Below, in pieces: positions 8,243 to 17,915 of a stretch of DNA of 64,000 nucleotides; the first letter of the stretch is position 1; every line of letters starts with the position of its first letter. A program made the translations under genes and the position numbers. The notes beneath the pieces were generated by a model that saw only the letters and a program-made list of their open reading frames with translations, was not told where the DNA came from and ran no database searches. This DNA is from JBOFDK01 sp051646925 (GTDB lineage: Bacteria; Bacillota; Clostridia; Lachnospirales; Cellulosilyticaceae). The stretch spans positions 11,171 through 75,170 of the forward strand of contig JBOFDK010000110.1 of assembly GCA_051646925.1 (NCBI GenBank). The letters are read 5' to 3'.

Positions 8243-8995
8243 ATGAAATTAATACAACAGTTCATACTTGCAATTCAATTTTTAACTAGAATCCCATTAA
8301 CAAAAAAAGACGTTCCTTGTAAAACACAAGATTTTCAAGGAGCAATGACGTTTTTTACTTTTATTGGACTAATTATAGGTCTTTTGCAATGGGGAACTTA
8401 TGAAATATTTAATTTTTTAGTTTCGCCACTAATTGGAGCTTTAGCAAGTACAGTTATGGGAATTTGGGTAACAGGAGGACTGCATTTAGACGGTCTTAGT
8501 GATGTATGGGATGCGTTTGGTGCAAATCAAGAAAAAGAAAAAACGTTTGAGATTATGAAAGATAGTCGTGTTGGTGCATTTGGCGTAATCGCAATAGTAT
8601 TAGATGTTTTTATTCATGTTATAGGAATATATAGTTTTTCAGAGTATAGCGCATTATATATTTTAGTGCCGATATGTGCCAAATGGAGCGTAATATGGCT
8701 TTGTTACTACGGAACAAATGCAAAAAATGGGCTTGGAGCTTTATGGATTGGTAATATAAAAAAACAAGGATTTATTATTAACTTATTAGTTTTAATATTA
8801 GCGGGAATTATTCTAAGTTCTTTTGCTGTTACGATAAGTATAGTAGTTATTAGTTGTATGTGCGCTATATATACAAAAAAAGCGTTTGATAAGAAACTAG
8901 GAGGATTAACAGGTGATGGATTAGGTGCATGTAGTCAAATGACAGAATGGGCACTTATTTTATTTTTGTTAACTATGATGAAATGGATTTTATAA
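8243..8995 (+). CDS. cobS: adenosylcobinamide-GDP ribazoletransferase (cobalamin synthase)
   Basis: Joins adenosylcobinamide-GDP and alpha-ribazole at the membrane, the last assembly step of cobalamin. 250 aa with about six hydrophobic segments. Family motifs are visible: FLTRIP near the N-terminus, TGGLHLDGLSDVWDAFG with the metal-binding acidic residues, MKDSRVGAFG, and GGLTGDGLGACSQMTE near the C-terminus. It is flanked by cobC and cobT, the usual nucleotide-loop cluster. The ATG follows TTAGAGGAAT. Confidence 0.95.
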   Translation: MKLIQQFILAIQFLTRIPLTKKDVPCKTQDFQGAMTFFTFIGLIIGLLQWGTYEIFNFLVSPLIGALASTVMGIWVTGGLHLDGLSDVWDAFGANQEKEKTFEIMKDSRVGAFGVIAIVLDVFIHVIGIYSFSEYSALYILVPICAKWSVIWLCYYGTNAKNGLGALWIGNIKKQGFIINLLVLILAGIILSSFAVTISIVVISCMCAIYTKKAFDKKLGGLTGDGLGACSQMTEWALILFLLTMMKWIL

Positions 8996-8997
8996 CG

Positions 8998-10074
8998 ATG
9001 AAAAATAATTTAGATGATTATATTAAAAATATTTCAGATTTGAATAAATCATATAAAAATCAGATGGAAAAATATTTAGATGGCTTAACAAAGCCTGTAG
9101 GTTCGCTTGGGCGTCTTGAACAAATGGTTATTCAGCTTGCAGGTATTCAAGAAACTCAATTTCCAAAAACTACGCCTAGAGTAACAGTTATTATGTGTGC
9201 AGACAACGGAGTTTGCAATCAAGGAATTAGTAGCTGTCCTCAAGAAGTTACGGCAACTGTTACACAAAATTTTACAAAAGGTATTACGGCTATGAACAAA
9301 TTAAGTCATTTTACTAATGCGGATTTGTGCATTGTAGATATTGGAGTAAAAGGAATAATAAATAATGAGAATATTATTAGTTGTAAAATAAGAGAAGGCA
9401 CAGCGGATTTTTCAAAAGAGTATGCAATGGAAAAAAACGATGTTTTAAATGCAATTGAAGTAGGAATTAAACAGACAGAAAAACTAATAAAAAAAGGTTA
9501 CAAGATGATAGGTACAGGCGAGATGGGTATAGGAAACACTACTACATCAGCAGCGGTTACTACGGCGCTACTTAATCTAAAGCCGCACCAAGTAGTTGGA
9601 AGAGGCGCGGGTGCAGATGAGCGTGTGTATCAAAGCAAAATTAAAACGATTACAAATGCATTAGATAAACATAAGCCAATTGTAGATAATCCACTTGATG
9701 TACTGATGAAAGTTGGAGGACTTGATTTATGTGGTCTTGTAGGAGTGTTTTTAGCTTGCGCAAAAAATAAATGCAGCGTAGTTATAGATGGATTTATTTC
9801 AGCAACAGCAGCGCTTGTTGCATATAGATTATGTAATGAAACAAAACATTATATGATAGCATCGCATTTGTCGGAAGAAAAAGGTATGCAAAAAATAATC
9901 GAAGAGATTGGTCTAAAACCACATTTTAATTTAGAAATGAGATTAGGAGAAGGTAGCGGATGTCCGTTATTGTTTCAATTAGCCGATGTAGCAGTGTATA
10001 CGCTAATGGGAATGGGTACATTTGAAGATGCTGGTGTAGATTCTACAAATTATATGAATATATGGAAAAAATGA
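8998..10074 (+). CDS. cobT: nicotinate-nucleotide--dimethylbenzimidazole phosphoribosyltransferase
   Basis: Makes alpha-ribazole phosphate from 5,6-dimethylbenzimidazole and nicotinate mononucleotide, feeding CobC and CobS. 358 aa, family length ~350. Motifs: LTKPVGSLGRLE, VIMCADNGVCNQG, GTGEMGIGNTTTSAA, and C-terminal RLGEGSGCPL, whose Glu is the catalytic base. The ATG is 2 bp after the cobS stop. A longer in-frame start at 8947 would sit inside cobS and has no separate ribosome binding site. No cobalamin riboswitch is visible upstream of this cluster. Confidence 0.95.
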   Translation: MKNNLDDYIKNISDLNKSYKNQMEKYLDGLTKPVGSLGRLEQMVIQLAGIQETQFPKTTPRVTVIMCADNGVCNQGISSCPQEVTATVTQNFTKGITAMNKLSHFTNADLCIVDIGVKGIINNENIISCKIREGTADFSKEYAMEKNDVLNAIEVGIKQTEKLIKKGYKMIGTGEMGIGNTTTSAAVTTALLNLKPHQVVGRGAGADERVYQSKIKTITNALDKHKPIVDNPLDVLMKVGGLDLCGLVGVFLACAKNKCSVVIDGFISATAALVAYRLCNETKHYMIASHLSEEKGMQKIIEEIGLKPHFNLEMRLGEGSGCPLLFQLADVAVYTLMGMGTFEDAGVDSTNYMNIWKK

Positions 10075-10134
10075 AATAATTAAGATGGCAAAGTAGAAAA
10101 ATCGACATTATTTTCAATCATAAGCAAAACTATA

Positions 10135-10163
10135 TTGACACTTAGTTTTGGCTATGATAGTAT
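10135..10163 (+). promoter_or_regulatory. promoter of the pyrimidine operon
   Basis: TTGACA (10135-10140), 17-bp spacer, TAGTAT (10158-10163). Transcription would start near 10170, just before the PyrR-binding hairpin. Confidence 0.75.
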
Positions 10164-10180
10164 TAATAACAGAAAATTAA

Positions 10181-10220
10181 ATATAGCCTTTAAGCTTGGT
10201 CCAGTGAGGCCAAAAAGGAG
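10181..10220 (+). promoter_or_regulatory. PyrR-binding hairpin / anti-antiterminator of the pyr leader
   Basis: The sequence GCCTTTAAGCTTGGTCCAGT then GAGGCCAAAAAGGAG matches the PyrR binding-loop layout: lower stem CCTTT/AAAGG, upper stem TTGG/CCAA, and a conserved GTCCAGTGAGGCC loop. In known systems PyrR with UMP stabilises this hairpin. The 5' arm GCCTTTAAGC (10186-10195) is also an exact reverse complement of GCTTAAAGGC (10360-10369) in the terminator's left arm, which forms the competing antiterminator. The 3' arm contains AAGGAG, the ribosome binding site of the leader ORF at 10226. Confidence 0.85.
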
Positions 10221-10225
10221 AACTA

Positions 10226-10405
10226 ATGACAAATATAAATTACTTAAAGAAATATAACAATTGTATGGTCATATATAATACAAATCAAATAGACAATTTT
10301 GTTAAATGTGCTACTGTTTATAACAAAACAGATAGTCTTATTAATGGTTGTTTTTTTACGCTTAAAGGCAATAGATGGGGGATAACCCTTTCTATTGCCT
10401 TTTAA
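10226..10405 (+). CDS. possible 59-codon leader peptide of the pyr operon
   Basis: An ATG 5 bp after AAGGAG opens a frame of 59 codons (start MTNINYLKKYNNC, end RWGITLSIAF) that ends with TAA 10403-10405, exactly at the end of the terminator stem. No homology is recognised. Because the ribosome binding site lies in the 3' arm of the PyrR-binding hairpin and the ORF covers both the antiterminator and the terminator, its translation could influence attenuation. Whether it is translated is an inference; the frame may be fortuitous. Confidence 0.4.
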   Translation: MTNINYLKKYNNCMVIYNTNQIDNFVKCATVYNKTDSLINGCFFTLKGNRWGITLSIAF

Positions 10406-10408
10406 TTT
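10364..10408 (+). terminator. attenuator terminator of the pyr operon
   Basis: A perfect 12-bp stem (AAAGGCAATAGA 10364-10375 / TCTATTGCCTTT 10391-10402) with an inner GGG/CCC pairing in the loop is followed by TTAATTTT. Its left arm overlaps the antiterminator partner 10360-10369, so the two structures exclude each other. Confidence 0.85.
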
Positions 10409-10432
10409 TATAAAAAAGAAAGGTGATTCATA

Positions 10433-11356
10433 ATGTTAAAACGCAAAGATTTATTAGGTATTCGTGACCTAGAAATTTCAGAAATAATGAGTGTACTCGA
10501 ATGTGCAAAAGAAATGAAGCTAAAAATTCAAGATAAAACACAACGAGATAAACGATTAACAGATCAAAGTATGATTACACTTTTTTATGAAAATAGTACA
10601 CGTACACGAGTTTCATTTAATATGGCAGGAATGTACCAAAATATGCACGTAACAGATTTAGGAGTTGCGACAAGTAGTGTACAAAAAGGCGAAACATTAG
10701 TAGATACAGGCGTAACACTAGATAGAATGGGACTTGACTATATGGTTATCCGTCATGGACTTAGCGGATCTGCTCATCTATTAGCTAGAAATGTAAAAGC
10801 TTCAGTTATTAATGCAGGAGATGGGGCAAATGAACATCCAACGCAGGCGCTTCTAGATCTTTATACTATGCTTGAACATAAGGGCGGATTTAAAGATTTG
10901 AAAGTAACAATAGTTGGAGATATAGCGCATAGCCGAGTAGCACGTTCAAACGTTTTTGGATTAATAAAACTAGGCGCACATGTAACTCTTGCAGGAGCTG
11001 GAACGCTAACTACTAAAACAATGGAAGTACTAGGTGCTACTGTAACAAATGACATTAAAGAAGCACTAACAGGTGCAGACGTTGTTATGGGACTAAGAAT
11101 TCAAATGGAAAGACAGCAAGGCGGATTGTTTCCAAATCTAAGAGAATATAGCCAGTTATATGGTATAGATAAAGAACTTTTTAGCCTAGCTGACAAAAAA
11201 GCAATTCTAATGCATCCAGCTCCAGTTAATAGAGGTGTAGAACTTATGCCAGAATTATTAGATAGCAAAGTAAGTGTTATAGATGAGCAAGTAACAAATG
11301 GTGTGGCAGTTCGTATGGCAATTTTAGCGCTCTTGAATGAAAGGAGAAATAAATAA
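10433..11356 (+). CDS. pyrB: aspartate carbamoyltransferase catalytic subunit
   Basis: Condenses carbamoyl phosphate with aspartate, the committed step of pyrimidine synthesis. 307 aa. Carbamoyl-phosphate loop STRTRVSF, the HPTQALLDL motif, the VGDIAHSRVARS aspartate-domain motif and MHPAPVNRG near the C-terminus are all present. It is the first gene after the attenuator. No pyrI regulatory subunit gene is adjacent, consistent with control at the transcript. The stop overlaps the pyrC start by one base (TAATG). Confidence 0.97.
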   Translation: MLKRKDLLGIRDLEISEIMSVLECAKEMKLKIQDKTQRDKRLTDQSMITLFYENSTRTRVSFNMAGMYQNMHVTDLGVATSSVQKGETLVDTGVTLDRMGLDYMVIRHGLSGSAHLLARNVKASVINAGDGANEHPTQALLDLYTMLEHKGGFKDLKVTIVGDIAHSRVARSNVFGLIKLGAHVTLAGAGTLTTKTMEVLGATVTNDIKEALTGADVVMGLRIQMERQQGGLFPNLREYSQLYGIDKELFSLADKKAILMHPAPVNRGVELMPELLDSKVSVIDEQVTNGVAVRMAILALLNERRNK

Positions 11357-12633
11357 TGAAAACATTAATTAAAAATGGTCTATTAATAAATCCTTCAACA
11401 AACTTAGAGATGGTTACAGATATTCTTATTAAAGATGGTATTGTAGTTGAAATTGGAAACATACAAGAAGAAGCGGATAAAACAATTGATGCAAAAGGTA
11501 AATGGGTAGTACCAGGATTGATAGATCTTCATGTGCATTTGCGTTCGCCAGGGTTTGAGCACAAAGAAACTATTAGTTCAGGGTGTGATGCAGCGGCTAA
11601 AGGCGGGTTTACAACTATTTGCTGTATGCCTAATACAAAGCCAGTTATAGATAACGAATGTGTAGTTGAATACATTAATACGATGGCAAAACAAGCAAAC
11701 GGAGTTCACGTGTTGCCAGTAGGCTCTATAACAGAAGGACAAAAAGGACAAAATTTATCAAACATTGGTAAAATGGCAGAGCATGGTATTTGCGGAATAA
11801 GCGAAGATGGTCATACAGTAATGAATGCAAGCCTTATGAAAAAAGCTATGAATTATATAAAACCATTTGATTTACCAATCTTTTCGCATACAGAAGACCA
11901 CACATTAGCGGGCGGAGCGATGAATGCAGGTGAAAATGCGCAACTATACGGAATTAAAGGTATCGGCTGTGACGCAGAAGAAGTTATCGTAGCTAGAGAT
12001 ATTATTTTGGCAAGAACGACAGGTTGTAGATTGCATTTATCACATATTAGTACAAAAGGTAGTTTGGAACTAATAGAGATGGCAAAAACAGTATGGGGAA
12101 TGAAAAATTTAACGGCAGAAACAGCGCCGCACTACTTCATATTAGATGATAGTATTATTAACGACTATGATGCAAATAAAAAAATGAACCCACCACTTAG
12201 AACAAAAGCAGATGTTAGTGCTATGAAAAAAGCTATAAAAAATGGTGTAATTGATGCAATAGCGACAGACCATGCGCCTCATCATTATGATGAAAAAAAT
12301 GTTGAGTTTGAAAAAGCACCATTTGGTATTGTAGGTCTTGAAACAAGCTTTGCACTTTCATACACATACCTTGTAAAAACAGGTATTTTAACACCGCTAG
12401 AACTTATTGAAAAAATGAGTACAGCGCCAGCAAATATTTTAAAAAGTCAAAAAGGTAGAATAGAAGTTGGCAGCGTAGCAGATATTACAATTATAGAGGT
12501 AGATACACCTTACAAAATTGACAAAGAAACATTTGTATCAAAAGGAAAAAACACACCGTTTGACAAGATGGAAGTGTATGGAACTGTTGAAATGACAATG
12601 GTATCTGGTGAAATTATTTTCACAAATAAATAA
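11356..12633 (+). CDS. pyrC: dihydroorotase
   Basis: Cyclises carbamoyl aspartate to dihydroorotate. 425 aa class I amidohydrolase. The metal site is visible as DLHVHLRSPG near residue 60, the HTEDH and HLSHIST histidines, and the catalytic DHAPHH aspartate. The length matches the Gram-positive (~425 aa) rather than the E. coli (~348 aa) type. It overlaps pyrB by one base, and an 83-bp gap with no clear terminator precedes pyrF. Confidence 0.96.
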   Translation: MKTLIKNGLLINPSTNLEMVTDILIKDGIVVEIGNIQEEADKTIDAKGKWVVPGLIDLHVHLRSPGFEHKETISSGCDAAAKGGFTTICCMPNTKPVIDNECVVEYINTMAKQANGVHVLPVGSITEGQKGQNLSNIGKMAEHGICGISEDGHTVMNASLMKKAMNYIKPFDLPIFSHTEDHTLAGGAMNAGENAQLYGIKGIGCDAEEVIVARDIILARTTGCRLHLSHISTKGSLELIEMAKTVWGMKNLTAETAPHYFILDDSIINDYDANKKMNPPLRTKADVSAMKKAIKNGVIDAIATDHAPHHYDEKNVEFEKAPFGIVGLETSFALSYTYLVKTGILTPLELIEKMSTAPANILKSQKGRIEVGSVADITIIEVDTPYKIDKETFVSKGKNTPFDKMEVYGTVEMTMVSGEIIFTNK

Positions 12634-12716
12634 AAATTGATATATAAAATATTAAAAAAATGTTACATTGCATTAGGTGTAATTTATAAAATTCGAATAA
12701 GAGTAGGAGAATATGC

Positions 12717-13631
12717 ATGATTGATCGTCTTATTACACAAATTAAAAAAGTAGAAAACCCAACGGTAGTTGGTCTTGATCCAACTTACGCTATAATTCCA
12801 AATTTTATAAAAAAACAAATGATTGAAAAATATGGCAAAACGCCAAAAGCAGTTGCAGAAATGTTCATTAAGTTCAATCAGATGATTATTGACGATGTTC
12901 ATGATTTAATTCCAGCAGTTAAACCTCAAATTGCAATGTATGAACAATATGGACTAGAAGGGCTAAGAGCTTATATGGAAACATGTAAGTACGCAAAGCA
13001 AAAAGGACTAGTTGTTATTGGTGATATAAAAAGAGGTGATATTGCATCAACTGCACTTGCATATGCTGGACATATTGCAGGTGTAGAAATCGAAAATGAG
13101 CATTTTGAATTATGGCATGAAGATAGTGTAACACTTAATCCGTATATGGGATTTGACGGAATAGAGCCTTTCATAAAAGCGTGTAATACGCGTGATAGAG
13201 GGTTATTTATTCTAGTTAAAACAAGTAATCCAAGCGGTAAAGAAATTCAAGATTTGCTAGTAGATGGTACACCGGTGTATGATAAGACAGCAGACTTAGT
13301 TTCTGCATGGGGAGAACTTGCTATGGGAACTTTAGGATATAGCAAAATTGGGGCAGTAGTTGGAGCGACATACCAAGAACAAGGTATAGAGCTTAGAAAA
13401 CGTATGCCACATACATTTTTCCTAGTGCCAGGATATGGCGCACAAGGTGGAACAGGTAGTGATTTAAAAGGGTATTTTGATAAAAATGGTGTAGGGTGCA
13501 TAGTAAACTCATCAAGAGGAATTATCGCAGCATACACATCAGACAGCGAAGTAGATGAATTAGATTTTTCAAAAGCTTCAAGAAAAGCAGTTATTGCAAT
13601 GAAGAATGACCTACAAGGAGTGATGAGTTAA
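12717..13631 (+). CDS. pyrF: orotidine-5'-phosphate decarboxylase (long, type 2)
   Basis: Decarboxylates OMP to UMP. 304 aa, the longer subfamily typical of clostridia and actinobacteria rather than the ~240-aa form. VGLDPTY near the start and the catalytic DIKRGDIASTA motif (Lys-Asp) are present, along with PGYGAQGG for phosphate binding. ATG 12717 lies 6 bp after AGGAGA; the ATG at 12713 is out of frame. pyrE, which would supply OMP, is not in this operon. Confidence 0.95.
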   Translation: MIDRLITQIKKVENPTVVGLDPTYAIIPNFIKKQMIEKYGKTPKAVAEMFIKFNQMIIDDVHDLIPAVKPQIAMYEQYGLEGLRAYMETCKYAKQKGLVVIGDIKRGDIASTALAYAGHIAGVEIENEHFELWHEDSVTLNPYMGFDGIEPFIKACNTRDRGLFILVKTSNPSGKEIQDLLVDGTPVYDKTADLVSAWGELAMGTLGYSKIGAVVGATYQEQGIELRKRMPHTFFLVPGYGAQGGTGSDLKGYFDKNGVGCIVNSSRGIIAAYTSDSEVDELDFSKASRKAVIAMKNDLQGVMS

Positions 13632-13632
13632 G

Positions 13633-14694
13633 ATGAAAGCACAGTTAATTCTCGAAAACGGAATGGTATTTGAAGGAAAAGCTTTTGGATATTTAAAAGA
13701 AACAATAGGTGAAGTTGTATTTAATACAGGTATGACAGGGTATCAAGAAATTCTTACAGACCCATCATATTATGGACAAATGGTAGTTATGACATATCCA
13801 CTAGTTGGAAATTACGGAATAAATTTAGAAGATATGGAATCAAATAATGCACACGTAAGAGCGTTTATAGTACGTGAGAAATGCGATTTTCCAAATAATT
13901 TCAGATGTGAACTGACGTTAGATGGGTACTTAAAAGCACAAAAAATTATTGGTCTTGAAGGTATAGATACAAGAGCGTTAACAAAAGTTCTTCGTAATCA
14001 CGGAACAATGAGAGCAATTATTGCAGTTCGTGAATTAACACCTAGCCAAATTAAAATGAAAATAGAGAGTTTTTGTAACAAATCAGCAGTTGCAGAAGTT
14101 ACAACAAAAGAAACATATACAATAGATGGACAAGGAATTCATGTTGCAATGATAGATTGCGGAATGAAGCAAAATATAGTTCGTTCATTTGTAGAAAGAG
14201 GATGTAAACTAACAGTATTTCCATATACTGCTACAGCAGAAGATATTTTAGCTGTTAATCCAGATGGTGTATTTTTATCAAATGGACCTGCAGATCCAAA
14301 AGATGTACCTACAGTTGTAGAAACAGTGAAAAATATTGTTGGCAAAAAACCAATTACAGCAATATGTTTAGGTCATCAACTTCTTTCGCTAGCATTAGGC
14401 GGAGATACATCAAAATTAAAATTTGGTCACCATGGTTGTAATCATCCAGTTAAAGACTACGTTTCAAACCGTGTATACATTACATCACAAAATCATAACT
14501 ACTATGTAAGTAAGTTACCTGAAGGTGCTACTGTAACACATGAGAACTTAAATGATAATACAGTTGAAGGAATGTACTTTAGAGATTTAAATATTTATAG
14601 CGTACAGTTCCATCCAGAAGCTTGCCCAGGACCAACAGACACAGCACATATTTTTGACGAATTTATCAGCGTTATGCAAGGAGGTAAACTATAA
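13633..14694 (+). CDS. carA: carbamoyl-phosphate synthase small (glutaminase) subunit
   Basis: Hydrolyses glutamine and channels ammonia to the large subunit. 353 aa. The N-terminal CPSase small-chain domain (LENGMVFEGKAFG, NTGMTGYQEILTDPSY) is followed by a class I glutamine amidotransferase domain. Its nucleophile is in ICLGHQLLSLALG and the His/Glu pair in FHPEACPGP. It starts one base after the pyrF stop and overlaps carB by one base. Confidence 0.96.
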   Translation: MKAQLILENGMVFEGKAFGYLKETIGEVVFNTGMTGYQEILTDPSYYGQMVVMTYPLVGNYGINLEDMESNNAHVRAFIVREKCDFPNNFRCELTLDGYLKAQKIIGLEGIDTRALTKVLRNHGTMRAIIAVRELTPSQIKMKIESFCNKSAVAEVTTKETYTIDGQGIHVAMIDCGMKQNIVRSFVERGCKLTVFPYTATAEDILAVNPDGVFLSNGPADPKDVPTVVETVKNIVGKKPITAICLGHQLLSLALGGDTSKLKFGHHGCNHPVKDYVSNRVYITSQNHNYYVSKLPEGATVTHENLNDNTVEGMYFRDLNIYSVQFHPEACPGPTDTAHIFDEFISVMQGGKL

Positions 14695-17600
14695 TGCCAA
14701 GAGACATGAGTATAAAGAAAGTATTAGTAATCGGTTCAGGACCGATTGTTATAGGACAAGCAGCAGAGTTTGATTATTCAGGAACACAAGCTTGTCAAGC
14801 GATTCGTGAAGAAGGCATTGAAGTTGTTTTAGTTAACTCAAATCCAGCAACGATTATGACAGACCGTGAAATTGCGGATAAAATATATATAGAGCCACTA
14901 ACAGCTGAGTTTCTTGAAAAAGTTATTGCAAAAGAACGTCCAGATAGTGTTTTAGCAGGTGTAGGTGGTCAAACAGGATTAAACCTTGCTGTAGAACTTC
15001 ATGACAAAGGTATTTTAGAAAAATACAATGTACGTGTAATAGGTACTCAAATTGATGCTATTAAAGAAGGGGAAGATAGAGAACTTTTCAGAGCATTAAT
15101 GGATCGTATTAATCAGCCAGTTATAGAAAGTGAAATCGTAGAAACTGTAGAGCATGCAGTTACATTTGCAAAAAAGATTGGATATCCAGTAGTAGTTAGA
15201 CCAGCGTACACATTAGGTGGTACAGGTGGTGGTATCGCAGAAACTGAAGAAGAATTAAGAGAAATTTCAGCTAGTGGTATTCATTTATCAAGAGTAAACC
15301 AAGTACTTATTGAAAAGTGTATCAAAGGATGGAAAGAAATTGAGTACGAAGTAATGCGTGACCAATATGGCACAGTTATTACAGTATGTAACATGGAAAA
15401 TATTGACCCTGTTGGAATTCATACAGGAGACAGTATAGTAGTAGCACCATCACAAACATTATCTGATCGTGAGTACCAAATGCTTAGACGTGCATCACTT
15501 GATATTATTTCATCATGTGATATTAGAGGTGGTTGTAACGTTCAGCTTGCACTACATCCAGAAAGTTTTGAATATGCGGTTATCGAAATTAACCCACGTG
15601 TAAGTCGTTCTTCAGCACTTGCATCAAAAGCAACAGGATATCCTATTGCACGTGTTTCAGCAAAAATCGCATTAGGTTATGGATTAGATGAAATCAAAAA
15701 TGCTGTAACAGGAAAAACATATGCGTGTTTTGAGCCAACACTTGACTACGTAGTTGTAAAAATACCAAAATGGCCATTTGATAAATTCTACACAGCAAAA
15801 CGTACACTTGGAACAAAAATGATGGCAACTGGTGAAATTATGGCGATTGGCAATAATTTTGAAAGTGCATTCTTAAAAGGACTTCGTTCTTTAGAAATAG
15901 GCCAATATAGTTTTAAACATAAAAAACTAGAAGGTTGTTCATTAGATGAATTAAAAGAACGTGTTGTAACAGCAGATGATGAACGTATTTTTGCATTAGC
16001 AGCTATGCTTCGTATGCATTACCGCGAAGAGCAAGTATGTAAAATTACTGGTATGGACATATTCTTTGTAAAAAAATTCAAATGGATTGTTGATCAAGAA
16101 GAAATTTTAAAAGAGATGGAATATGACGAACTAACACCAAAATATCTAAAAAAACTTAAAAGAAGAGGTTTTGCAGATAAAGCGATTGCTGAATTTATTG
16201 GTGTTAAAGAAGATGATATTCGTGACCTTCGTTTTAAATGGAATATAATACCTGTTTATAAAATGGTAGATACATGCGGGGGAGAATTTGAAGCTGAGTC
16301 ACCATATTATTATTCAACATATGATGAAATAGATGAAGTAGAAGTAAGTGATCGTGAAAAAGTAATGGTTATGGGTTCAGGACCTATACGAATAGGACAA
16401 GGTATTGAATTTGATTACTGCTCAGTTCATGCGATTATGGCACTTAGAAAACGCGGAATTGAAACGATAATTGTTAATAACAATCCAGAAACAGTAAGTA
16501 CGGATTTCAACACATCAGATAAATTATATTTTGAACCATTAACAGATGAAGATGTATACCATATTATATTAAAAGAAAAACCAAAAGGTGTAGTACTACA
16601 ATTTGGTGGTCAAACAGCAATTAAATTAGCGAAATTCTGTGAAAAAATGAATATTAAAGTTCTTGGAACACAGCCAAAACAAGTAGATGCAGCTGAGGAC
16701 CGTGAAAAGTTTGATGAAATTTTAGAAAGACTTAATATTAAACGTCCAAAAGGTAAAGCAATTTGGTCAGTTAATGAAGGTTTAGAAGTTGCAAAAGAAC
16801 TTGAATATCCAGTACTTGTACGTCCATCTTATGTACTTGGCGGACAGGGTATGGAAATTACGTTTGAAGAAGAACAACTTAAACGCTACTTACTAAACGC
16901 ATTTGATCGTGATCCAGAAAACCCAGTACTAATAGATAGATACCTAATGGGACGTGAAATAGAAGTAGATGCAATATGCGATGGAGAAGAAATTTTAATT
17001 CCAGGTATTATGGAGCATCTTGAAAGAGCAGGTATCCATTCAGGAGACAGTACAACATTATTCCCAAGTGTTAATATTTCAGACCGCATTAAAGACAAAA
17101 TTATTGAATGTACAAGAATGTTAGCAAACGAACTTGAAGTAATGGGTATGATTAATATTCAATATATTGAATTCAAAAACGAATTATATATTATCGAAGT
17201 AAATCCACGTTCAAGTCGTACAGTACCATACATTTCAAAAGTAACTAACGTACCAATTATAGAGTTAGCAACACGTGTAATGTTAGGTGAAAAACTTGCT
17301 AATATGGAATACGGTATTGGTCTTTACCCAGAACCTGAAAACTTCTATGCAGTTAAAGTTCCAGTATTCTCTACTGAAAAATTACCAAGAGTAGAAGTAA
17401 GTCTTGGGCCTGAAATGAAATCAACAGGTGAAGTACTAGGAGTTGGTAGCACAGTAGAAGAAGCTTTATACAAAGGCTTCATAGCAGCAGGTAAAAAACT
17501 TCCAAGTGAAAAAGGAACAATTCTTGCAACAATTCAAAAATATGACCAAGATGAGTTTGTAGCAATTGCAAAACGTTTTGCAAAACTTGGATATAAGTTT

Positions 17601-17915
17601 GTAGCAACTAAAGGTACAGCGGAAAGACTTGCATCAGAAGGTATCGAAAGTCGTGTTATTAAAAAACTATCAGAAGGTAGTGCAGAATTAATTGATTTAA
17701 TTCGAAGCGGAGAGATAGATTTACTTGTTAATACACCAACAAAAGGAAATGACTCAAAACGTGACGGATTTAAAATACGTCGTCATGCAATCGAATCATC
17801 ACTTCAAATAGTAACATCATTAGATACGTTAAATGCTATGGCAGATATCGTAGAAAACAACTTAACCGTAGAAGATACAACAATCTATAACATGGGAGAA
17901 AAAGCGGATGAGTAA
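14694..17915 (+). CDS. carB: carbamoyl-phosphate synthase large subunit
   Basis: Makes carbamoyl phosphate from bicarbonate, ammonia and two ATP. 1073 aa with the duplicated architecture: two ATP-grasp halves each preceded by a GSGPI-x-IGQ-x-x-EFDY motif (near residues 15 and 560), an oligomerisation domain between them, and a C-terminal MGS-like allosteric domain from about residue 935 (FAKLGYKFVATKGTAERL). Full family length, with no sign of damage. Confidence 0.97.
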   Translation: MPRDMSIKKVLVIGSGPIVIGQAAEFDYSGTQACQAIREEGIEVVLVNSNPATIMTDREIADKIYIEPLTAEFLEKVIAKERPDSVLAGVGGQTGLNLAVELHDKGILEKYNVRVIGTQIDAIKEGEDRELFRALMDRINQPVIESEIVETVEHAVTFAKKIGYPVVVRPAYTLGGTGGGIAETEEELREISASGIHLSRVNQVLIEKCIKGWKEIEYEVMRDQYGTVITVCNMENIDPVGIHTGDSIVVAPSQTLSDREYQMLRRASLDIISSCDIRGGCNVQLALHPESFEYAVIEINPRVSRSSALASKATGYPIARVSAKIALGYGLDEIKNAVTGKTYACFEPTLDYVVVKIPKWPFDKFYTAKRTLGTKMMATGEIMAIGNNFESAFLKGLRSLEIGQYSFKHKKLEGCSLDELKERVVTADDERIFALAAMLRMHYREEQVCKITGMDIFFVKKFKWIVDQEEILKEMEYDELTPKYLKKLKRRGFADKAIAEFIGVKEDDIRDLRFKWNIIPVYKMVDTCGGEFEAESPYYYSTYDEIDEVEVSDREKVMVMGSGPIRIGQGIEFDYCSVHAIMALRKRGIETIIVNNNPETVSTDFNTSDKLYFEPLTDEDVYHIILKEKPKGVVLQFGGQTAIKLAKFCEKMNIKVLGTQPKQVDAAEDREKFDEILERLNIKRPKGKAIWSVNEGLEVAKELEYPVLVRPSYVLGGQGMEITFEEEQLKRYLLNAFDRDPENPVLIDRYLMGREIEVDAICDGEEILIPGIMEHLERAGIHSGDSTTLFPSVNISDRIKDKIIECTRMLANELEVMGMINIQYIEFKNELYIIEVNPRSSRTVPYISKVTNVPIIELATRVMLGEKLANMEYGIGLYPEPENFYAVKVPVFSTEKLPRVEVSLGPEMKSTGEVLGVGSTVEEALYKGFIAAGKKLPSEKGTILATIQKYDQDEFVAIAKRFAKLGYKFVATKGTAERLASEGIESRVIKKLSEGSAELIDLIRSGEIDLLVNTPTKGNDSKRDGFKIRRHAIESSLQIVTSLDTLNAMADIVENNLTVEDTTIYNMGEKADE

